From: Synura sp. LO234KE
Lineage: Eukaryota > Sar > Synurophyceae > Synurales > Mallomonadaceae
Direction of reading: 5' to 3'
Assembly (NCBI GenBank): GCA_015143735.1
Contig: VKHC01000158.1
Span: 1-16,929 of the forward strand
Length of the DNA stretch: 16,929 bases
The notes beneath the pieces are model-generated. The model was not told the origin of the DNA and searched no databases. It saw nothing but the letters and a program-made list of their open reading frames with translations. Made by a program: the position numbers and the translations under genes. This document shows, in pieces, positions 10,565 through 16,929 of the stretch (positions are counted from its first letter, which is position 1; every line of letters starts with the position of its first letter).

Positions 10565-11813
10565 CTACTTTATTCCTTATTTACTTATTCTACACGTGTA
10601 ATCAATACGTCTCCCGTCCTGTTCCTCACGCGCTCATTTAGAATTTCGGTCTCTGGGTTGTGCATTCTGTATCCATTTATGATCATATTCTTCGACTTCA
10701 ATTTTGTGCGATTCATTCAAGTCTTTTGTATGTATTCGTGCGCGCACGCATATGTGCTATACCTTTGTGTATACTGCCATAGGTACGATTCCTTTTTGGA
10801 GAGCTGAGAGCGCACAGAAGCGATCGAATGGGCCATAATGATTATTCCAGAAATGATGCCTTCCAGACTAGGGCATGCATATTCTTGTACAATACCACTC
10901 CATGTAATATAATCACCACGTTAAGATCGAACTCGGATTTAATATCGTATTTTTGCACAGCTGAGTGGTAGCGCACAGCTGAGTCTTGTACGTCAGTTCG
11001 CCTTGACGGTAGCTGCTAGAATAATTGTGAGAATTTATTTGCGTACTGACTAGTTGCGCACCCCATAGCACCCTCTTTAGTACTAGCATTCGGTTGACCC
11101 CCCCGTCTTCGTGGTGCTGGGACCACAACGAACAATAGACTAACAAACCGTCCCTTAGAATTGATTCTTCAGGAAAAAATAAATACAGTAGCGTAAAAAG
11201 AGTCTGAAAGAATCATGAGTAGAAGAAATATCAGTTAAGATGAGTGATTTTCGGAAGAAGAAACATCAGTTGAGTGAACTCCTTGGTAGTAAATGATGGT
11301 GGAGGAGTATGATTTTCTGTAGACGACTCACACTCAAGAAGTTCGACCCGAAGCAAGAAGTAGAAAACTATAATTAGTATGATAAATTCCAGACGTCTCT
11401 TGAAATGGTGAGAAACGATTTGATCTTGCGCTTTGGTAGTACTAATTAAAATGGTATCTACACCCGAGGAGAAAAGCAATCATAAGACGAAGATATGCTG
11501 TGAACATGGGTGGTGGTAGAACCGGTTGTAAAAAGAACGAGAAATAAACTAATACAAGTGGAAACTCTCCTTCAGCAATCAGCAAGAAATATACTAAATA
11601 GTAATAATCAGTTGCGAATCATGAATTTACAGAAAAAATCGTATTTCGGGATGAAAATTGTAATGTGATGAGGGCATAAGACGGCAACGCGAATTCCTAC
11701 TACAGGAAATAACAAATCCACTTCCGTCAAGAAAATCCGAGCCAAAATAGTGCTTACGGATGAAAACGTTTTTGGGGGCTAATCCTGTGAGCATTTCCTT
11801 TTCGAAAATTCGG
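10565..11813. other. Stretch with no supportable gene between two converging gene ends
   Basis: The coiled-coil gene and the PIG-U-like gene end towards each other here. The minus strand is pyrimidine-rich and shows several protein-like but unanchored frames (for example 11231-11479, with a hydrophobic run near IILIIVFYFLL). None has an ATG plus a consistent set of splice sites. A short direct repeat is listed separately. I see no RNA gene. Confidence 0.4.
10955..10984. repeat. 12-bp direct repeat GCACAGCTGAGT
   Basis: Identical copies at 10955-10966 and 10973-10984, an 18-bp period. Each contains the palindromic E-box core CAGCTG. It lies in intergenic sequence, and no function can be assigned. 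Confidence 0.6.
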
Positions 11814-12918
11814 TTACGTTCGTTCAGACGGAAGCAAAATCTTCGGTACAAATGAAAACTTAACTATAGATAAACCTAGTGTAAAATTTGCAAAGATAAC
11901 GAAGTCTGAACCAGAATGAAGGTCATCGGATAGGATGATGATGGGTGATTCTTACTTGTTTGTGGGTGGAGTGAAAGAAGAAAATCGTCTAATGAAAGAA
12001 TAAAGAAAGCGCTTACACGCTTAGAGATCACACTCTTTCCACAGGCGCTGAATAGCTAGAAACACCTCTCCACGCTAATGTGCTGGTAGATCTTCTGTCC
12101 ACTATCCTCCCTTATACTGACTGCTGGTTAGCGACGCTGTTCTTATGCAATTATGAATCGGGGGTGTGACAACTAGAGGGAGGGAACTCCAAAGAACTAA
12201 TTCCAAGACGACCAGAAAACCGATGTAAAAGCTAAGATGACACCTGCAAACAGAATCGCCCGAGTGGCAGGGCGTCGGCGCAGGTGCATGGACATCAAGA
12301 ATTTACAATGCAGTGAACCGGCCCGACCAGGAGGCAGGCTTAAACAAGGAAACTGCCGTCGGGAAAGCGGGAGCGTGTGATTGTTCGATGGGTTTTACAG
12401 AGAAGTACGTCGCTATTCGGGCCAATATGGTAGGCAGGTGGAGCAGCGAGAGCATGATACACCAATCATTCGAGAAAAGTAGGGCGAGGAGGAGGAACAA
12501 AGTATTTGTGCCATTGGGCGAAGCTCGAGTCTAGTGAAGGAAAATTTAGGGCGAGAAAGCCTTAACAAGGATCAATTTTAGGAAGAATACGAGTTAAATC
12601 ATAATTTAGTAGAAAAGGAGATATTGTGATCAACAGCAAATCCTTTGATTGCTGTATTGAATGAAGCAGAAGAACCGGAAAGTGGAGAGATTTCATACAT
12701 ATTCTTGACTTGAATAAGTAAAAGAGAGAGCTCGCTATTGTTACTGAAATATTTTTTAAAATAATGGTGCTTTGACAGTGATCATGATCATATCCTGTAA
12801 ATATGGATGGATCTAGATAAGATATCATATAGTGCCCCGAACAGCGAACTCTGTCACAGCGGCTAAAATTTAGAACGAGAAATGACCTTGATAATATTCT
12901 TTCATTATCGCTTCCCAC
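11814..12918 (-). CDS. Multi-pass membrane protein, probably PIG-U-like GPI-transamidase subunit; 5' end unresolved
   Basis: Four open segments on the minus strand connect by splicing: 12918-12591, 12530-12307, 12243-12122 and 11905-11814 (TAA). The last two junctions are good (TT|GTAAATTC...ctgtttgcag|G and A|GTCAGT...ctggttcag|AC), and the frame continues through both. The first junction is not clean: the best acceptor (cttcactag before 12530) is out of frame, while a weaker one before 12523 fits. The protein is strongly hydrophobic, with several predicted membrane helices (for example FLLLALLF, GFLVVLELVLW). Resemblance to PIG-U comes from recall of the family, not a search. SPNGTNTLFLLLALLF sits where the family has a YPxVGD-type loop and helix. 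TPPIHNCIRTASLTSNF aligns without gaps to the P-x-x-H-x-W-I...SNF block, but the conserved Trp is Cys. PIG-U is an ER-membrane subunit of the complex that attaches GPI anchors. The N-terminal third, with its SPYSG-type motif, was not found. It could be another ER multi-pass protein. Confidence 0.45.
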
Positions 12919-13423
12919 CTTTTTGAGGGTAAAATGTCATCATGAAAATTCAAATAATTAAATCCTTCAAACGATTGACAATCTGAATTTTAATCCAAAC
13001 CCTCTCGACCACGAAAACAGAAAACTATTATCTAAGCTAAAAACTATTTTGCGCGCTGAGACGAAAAAGTTAGTTAACAGAAATTCTGACCATATGTGTA
13101 CCAGAGATTCTAGTTAACTTGTAACATTGAAGTTTTGCGTTGAAGTCGTGGAGCACTACTGTCCACCAATAATGACCAGCGAACAAACTATTTTCTCAAC
13201 GTCTACTGGGGATGAGTATGTACAAAATAATATCGAATAATTTTTTTACCACGAATTCTACATTCCTAATTCATTTCATTCGTGGTGAACAGCAAGTGCC
13301 ACCAAAAGTACAAAATAGTAGTCGATGTTGATTTTTGAGTTTTTGTAACCCTCAACTTGAATTTAATGTTCTTTTAGACCCAACTGATGCACATAAAAAA
13401 ATTTTAATAGTGAATTACGTAAG
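12919..13423. other. Divergent region upstream of the histidine kinase; may hide 5' exons of the minus-strand gene
   Basis: AT-rich region between the PIG-U-like segments and the kinase ATG. It must contain the kinase promoter and, if the minus-strand gene is complete, that gene's first exon(s). A minus-strand frame around 13090-13195 (NSLFAGHYWWTVVLHDF) has a protein-like look but no clear start or splice partner. I see no RNA gene or repeat. Confidence 0.4.
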
Positions 13424-16045
13424 ATGAGCTTTAAGGCGAGTTACTGCATTAGTCTCTTATCGTTTACTGCCGCCGCTGTGGTGATGATTTTATATGCATT
13501 AAAAAAGGATACCACAACTGTGATATTACATAATACTACGACAATACACGTGTTCAGCTATGACTCTATCATTGTGGCTCTGTCAGCTACTATCTTTGTT
13601 ACTATTCCTATTGCGTTTGAGTTGGCTCTAGATATTTTTTTCGATTGGAAAAGTGGGATATACGATCGCAGCGAAAGGCTGTCAATTATTTTATACATTG
13701 TAATTCCAAGTCTTACTCTTATGGCGAATCGCACTTCCTCATTTTTACCCTACTTATTTTCTTGCTTACACGTGATTCAGTACGTGGGATGCTTTGGTGC
13801 AATCATATCCCTTTGTAGCAAATTGGTTCCGAAGTATTTCACTAAACTGAAATCGGTCCTTATTCATTTTTTCTTTGTCCTTAGTGGTGTGTTTTATGCT
13901 TTAGCATATAGCTTTGATAACATAGCTTGGCCGCATTATTGCGTGCTTATATTTCTTCTCCTATCGTGGTCAATATTTTTTTCTTGTCTTTTTACTTGGC
14001 TCGCGCAACTAAACGTAAAATCCGTGCATTCCCTGCGGTATTTGCCCGTTAACGAATTATCTTGCCTTTTATATATAACGACAACAATTATTACAGTTAT
14101 GGCTGTCCCTGGCGTAGTTGGTTGCTTGTACATCTTCAACATGTTTAATTTTCCCCATTCTGTAATATTGATATTTACGTACAATATTGTTGGATTTAGC
14201 CTTTTCCCGAGCTGTATTCCAGGGCGCTTGGCTCGATATTCATTTATGCTGGCCCAAAATAAGGTCCATGCAGAATATGAGACGAAATGGAGCATGTTAC
14301 GATTTATTTCCCATGAGTTGAGAAGTCCATTAAATGTAATCTGTACTGGAGCCAAAGTGGCGATTGAGGATATTCATCTCGACATCGCTTATCGTCTTGA
14401 TAATCTCCACGATATATTTCTAGCTGGAGAGGCAGCAGTAGGGCTTCTCGACGATATTATGAGTTTACAATTGGTGGAACGCGATGATTTTGATTTGAAT
14501 CAAGAGCTTATTCTAGCGTCAAGAATCCATGCAATGTTATCAAGTTCCTCAGTACTCGCGTCTGCAAGAAAACCGGTTAAGATAGCATACGCACTTGGTA
14601 CAAACTTCGCTTCATCACTTTGCAAATATGAATTGACTTTGGACACACTACGGATTGAACAAGTGTTTCGGAATGTGTTTATCATGATTTCAACGTATGC
14701 TGCAGCAAATACGTCCATAAATGTGCTAATATCATATCATAATAATAGTGATGTACTTACCTCTAAGGTAAGCACACCTTTTCCCGCAGCTGGAGCTAAA
14801 GTGAGTCCTGTCGCCAACAATGTCAACAACAACTTGCCGTTCACAGTTCTGCTCCCAGACGGGCTTCCTCTAGATAACAAAAATCATAACATTAGTGGAA
14901 ATCGTAACATCTCCGATGACGATGCAGAGCTTAATATGGATACGACTCGTGCTGGCCTTTTACTGATAGAGTTTTCGTCTCCGTCGTGTTTACTCCCCTC
15001 CTCGGCATTGGACGATAACCATCGAGCAGGGTTATCATCGATGTTTGAAACTGTATCTTTAGAAGGTGGGGGAGGAATTGGATTGAGATTTCGAATCTCT
15101 CAAGAAATCGTGAGAAAGCATGAAGGTGCTCTGTGCATTGATGATGCTGTTGGAAAAGGCGATAGAGCAGTGACGTTCTCGATCGCCCTTCCTTGTGTTG
15201 AACGTATCGATCGCGCGAAAGAACGTATACCACGGGATATAAATAATGGACCGGGAAGTTTTATGAGTGAAAAAAGTCGTATGCAACTGCTTGATGTACC
15301 TCAGATTTCAACCACATCTTCGGAAGTGGGTGTGATTGGGACTCCAGTTGTACCGCTGATGGACCCCAGTCTCTCCAATCCATTTCCAGACAGTATGGTA
15401 GGATATGGAACGAATTTTGTTCTGGAAACCAAGCCCTTGTTTGATGAGCATAGAGATTATACCATGAGCAGGAGATCTGTGAATGCGAGAAGTGTCTCCA
15501 AATCAGCTCGTATAGCTCGCGCGGAGGACAACATTCAATATGATTTTGAATGTAATCAGGAATTTATCTGTGATTTTGTTAGTCCTTTTCAAGTCCCTAG
15601 TACTGAGCACGGAAAAGTGAACACACAACATTCGATTCGGGTACTAGTAGTGGATGACAGCGATTTGAATAGAAGGGTAATGCGGCGGGCGGTGGAGCGT
15701 TTATCAAAGGAGTATTTCAATAAGAATAACATGGTCTTTATTATAGATGAGGCGGACGATGGGCTCACTGCCCATGAGGCTGTGAAACAGGCGCTTGAAA
15801 AGAAATGCTCTTATCATTTGGTATTAATGGATAACATCATGCACCATATGAATGGTCCAGAAGCAGCGACAAAGATGCGTGGTAGTGGGTACCTCGGGTA
15901 TATTGCCGGCGTTACTGGCAATGTGTTACCAAAGGACATCAAACATTTCGTTGACTGTGGAGCAGACTGCGTCCTTCCAAAACCATTAAATCTGGACCGT
16001 TTGCGAGAGGTCCTGAATTGCATAGCCGTTCAGGAATTTGCTTAA
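13424..16045 (+). CDS. Membrane-bound hybrid histidine kinase with degenerate ATP-binding domain and C-terminal receiver, 873 aa
   Basis: Hybrid sensor kinases autophosphorylate a His and pass the phosphate to an Asp in their own receiver, usually then to an HPt protein. Membrane segments lie at about 5-26, 48-72, 85-100, 108-132, 144-163, 170-195, 211-239 and 246-266, with no large extracytosolic domain. The dimerisation and phosphoacceptor helix carries FISHELRSPLNVI, with His297. The ATPase domain is abnormal. The N-box region (IEQVFRNVFIMISTYA, 411-426) keeps the first Asn (417), but Met421 replaces the Mg-binding Asn. The G1 position (IEFSSPSCLLP, about 515-525) lacks the Asp and the glycines. 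G2 remains (GGGGIGL, 548-554). An Asn-rich insertion of about 60-80 residues separates the N and G1 regions. The receiver (738-870) is complete: Asp744/Asp745, phosphoacceptor Asp803 (LVLMDN), Thr831 and Lys853 (LPKP). The whole gene is one exon; the ATG follows an in-frame TAA at 13394-13396. Confidence 0.93.
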   Translation: MSFKASYCISLLSFTAAAVVMILYALKKDTTTVILHNTTTIHVFSYDSIIVALSATIFVTIPIAFELALDIFFDWKSGIYDRSERLSIILYIVIPSLTLMANRTSSFLPYLFSCLHVIQYVGCFGAIISLCSKLVPKYFTKLKSVLIHFFFVLSGVFYALAYSFDNIAWPHYCVLIFLLLSWSIFFSCLFTWLAQLNVKSVHSLRYLPVNELSCLLYITTTIITVMAVPGVVGCLYIFNMFNFPHSVILIFTYNIVGFSLFPSCIPGRLARYSFMLAQNKVHAEYETKWSMLRFISHELRSPLNVICTGAKVAIEDIHLDIAYRLDNLHDIFLAGEAAVGLLDDIMSLQLVERDDFDLNQELILASRIHAMLSSSSVLASARKPVKIAYALGTNFASSLCKYELTLDTLRIEQVFRNVFIMISTYAAANTSINVLISYHNNSDVLTSKVSTPFPAAGAKVSPVANNVNNNLPFTVLLPDGLPLDNKNHNISGNRNISDDDAELNMDTTRAGLLLIEFSSPSCLLPSSALDDNHRAGLSSMFETVSLEGGGGIGLRFRISQEIVRKHEGALCIDDAVGKGDRAVTFSIALPCVERIDRAKERIPRDINNGPGSFMSEKSRMQLLDVPQISTTSSEVGVIGTPVVPLMDPSLSNPFPDSMVGYGTNFVLETKPLFDEHRDYTMSRRSVNARSVSKSARIARAEDNIQYDFECNQEFICDFVSPFQVPSTEHGKVNTQHSIRVLVVDDSDLNRRVMRRAVERLSKEYFNKNNMVFIIDEADDGLTAHEAVKQALEKKCSYHLVLMDNIMHHMNGPEAATKMRGSGYLGYIAGVTGNVLPKDIKHFVDCGADCVLPKPLNLDRLREVLNCIAVQEFA
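14768..14929 (+). other. In-frame intron-like segment inside the histidine kinase
   Basis: The segment begins AAG|GTAAGC, a consensus donor in phase 0, and ends gcagag, also in phase 0. Its length is 162 bp, a multiple of three. It encodes residues 449-502, nearly all of the low-complexity insertion between the N and G1 boxes. It is read through without a stop, so it could be translated, spliced or both. The acceptor has no pyrimidine tract, which argues against efficient splicing. Confidence 0.3.
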
Positions 16046-16867
16046 ATCGAAACTACTGGGAAAACGAAGCATCCTAAACTTTACTTCGATGCGTGTGGTC
16101 GTATCGAGGGGGGGGGCATTTGATCTGGTGACATCGATATAGTTACGTCATATGTTTATAGTATCCGTGAATTTAAGTTTGATTGATGAAATGGAAAATT
16201 TGATGATGGGCAAGGTCCTGAAAACTTAAACTTCTGACATTTACTTGTGCGAAACAATAGCTGACGATATCTGAATGTTCTCGAAACAAACTCGAGGAAA
16301 TTGAACACTCAGATGCTGGGTGGAAACAGAATTCACACAAAATCTTTGATGTTCTTCCAAGAGATTGAATTCGGAACTTTAAATTCTTAATGAAAATTTC
16401 ATATACGGCAAAATTTTGCAGTTTGCACCACCGCAGGAGGTGAGAAAAAGTAACTGTCAGTCCTGTTGGTAAGCGAGATAAAATTTCCTCTTGAACGGAG
16501 CAATTCTTACATTCTGTGTTTATTGCAAATTACCGGCTATCACGGATCACAACAGAAAATTTTCATGAAGTTACGACCAATTAAGCCATTCTAGCTACTA
16601 TTTTCATTATTAGGTCACCACCACTGAACAAGTAGTATTTAAGTAAATTTGAAGAATTCAAGCAAACACACAACTAATGCTAGCATAGCATCAAGCAACC
16701 TAACTTGGTCTTCAGTGAGTAGAAGAATGATAGTAGGGCCATAGCTTAAAAAACTTCAAAACATAGAAGACCGCATGAAGAAAGTAATTTGGCACCATAG
16801 GATTCTTTCTCACCCAATTCTTATAGACGATCATAGACAAAAAAATGTAACATCGTCGGAGACTGAC
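16046..16867. other. Non-coding stretch downstream of the histidine kinase
   Basis: AT-rich sequence with no long open frame on either strand. A run of nine G lies at 16108-16116. It probably contains the kinase 3' untranslated region and intergenic or intronic sequence of whatever lies to the right. I see no tRNA, repeat array or clear polyadenylation signal. Confidence 0.5.
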
Positions 16868-16929
16868 CTGGTGCTCCGGGACCAGCAATCACCACTCGGA
16901 GCTCTCCACTCGATCTGGGGACTTACCAT
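16868..16929 (-). CDS. Possible exon of a minus-strand gene cut by the window edge
   Basis: The last 62 bases are richer in G+C than the preceding 800. On the minus strand one frame reads SSGELRVVIAGPGAPG and then meets a donor-like GTCAGTC at 16867. The wording recalls the start of a P-loop nucleotide-binding domain such as adenylate kinase, but the Lys-Gly/Ser-Thr that would complete the motif is not seen downstream in the window. A second frame opens with ATG at the very edge, but its next six bases are GTAAGT, itself a donor. Too short to name. Confidence 0.25.

Noticed and set aside
11231-11479. Minus-strand open frame with a hydrophobic segment (IILIIVFYFLL)
   Set aside because: It has no ATG start and no convincing acceptor. 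The strand is pyrimidine-rich, which favours Phe/Leu/Ser-rich frames by chance.
11627-11851. Minus-strand frame of 74 codons just downstream of the PIG-U-like stop
   Set aside because: It starts only at TTG and overlaps the last PIG-U-like exon in another frame. A GTAAGC donor within it is suggestive, but the continuing exons cannot be fixed.
12200-12295. Minus-strand ATG frame reading MSMHLRRRPATRAILFAG..., like a type II membrane anchor
   Set aside because: It lies mainly in the 63-bp intron between two PIG-U-like exons and stops after about 32 codons. The spliced reading explains the region better.
14768-14789. A 22-bp GTAAGC...CAG segment as a tiny intron in the kinase
   Set aside because: It is too short and not a multiple of three. 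Removing it would shift the frame before the G2 box and the receiver domain, which are clearly read in the present frame.

Overview
The window looks like nuclear DNA of a ciliated, non-animal eukaryote. Genes are split by canonical GT-AG introns, mostly 50-500 bp. Reading uses the standard code, with TAA and TAG ending the genes. Exons of the largest gene are visibly richer in G+C than its introns. An intraflagellar transport gene implies a cilium at some life stage. A hybrid histidine kinase rules out an animal and fits protists such as stramenopiles, chytrid-like fungi, amoebae or algae. I cannot name the lineage from sequence alone.

Layout: (1) Bases 1-265, plus strand: possibly the last small exons of a gene entering from the left (weak). 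(2) 1402-8680, minus strand: a complete 14-exon gene for IFT139/TTC21B, the TPR subunit of IFT-A, rebuilt here exon by exon into an open frame of 1389 codons. (3) 8681-8770: a 90-bp spacer between two head-to-head start codons. (4) 8771-10564, plus strand: a four-exon gene for an unrecognised protein of about 527 residues with a helical N-terminus, a disordered middle and a long charged coiled coil. (5) 10565-11813: no gene I can support. (6) 11814-12918, minus strand: a spliced gene for a multi-pass membrane protein whose C-terminal part resembles the GPI-transamidase subunit PIG-U; its 5' end is unresolved. (7) 13424-16045, plus strand: a single-exon, 873-residue membrane hybrid histidine kinase with about eight membrane segments, an H-box, a degraded ATP-binding domain and an intact receiver domain. 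(8) 16046-16929: mostly non-coding, with a possible minus-strand exon at the right edge.

The genes do not form one pathway. The IFT139 gene and the coiled-coil gene share a very short divergent promoter and could be co-expressed, perhaps in ciliogenesis; that is an inference. The sensor kinase is the most unusual gene: its phosphotransfer residues are intact, while two of the ATP-binding boxes are not.
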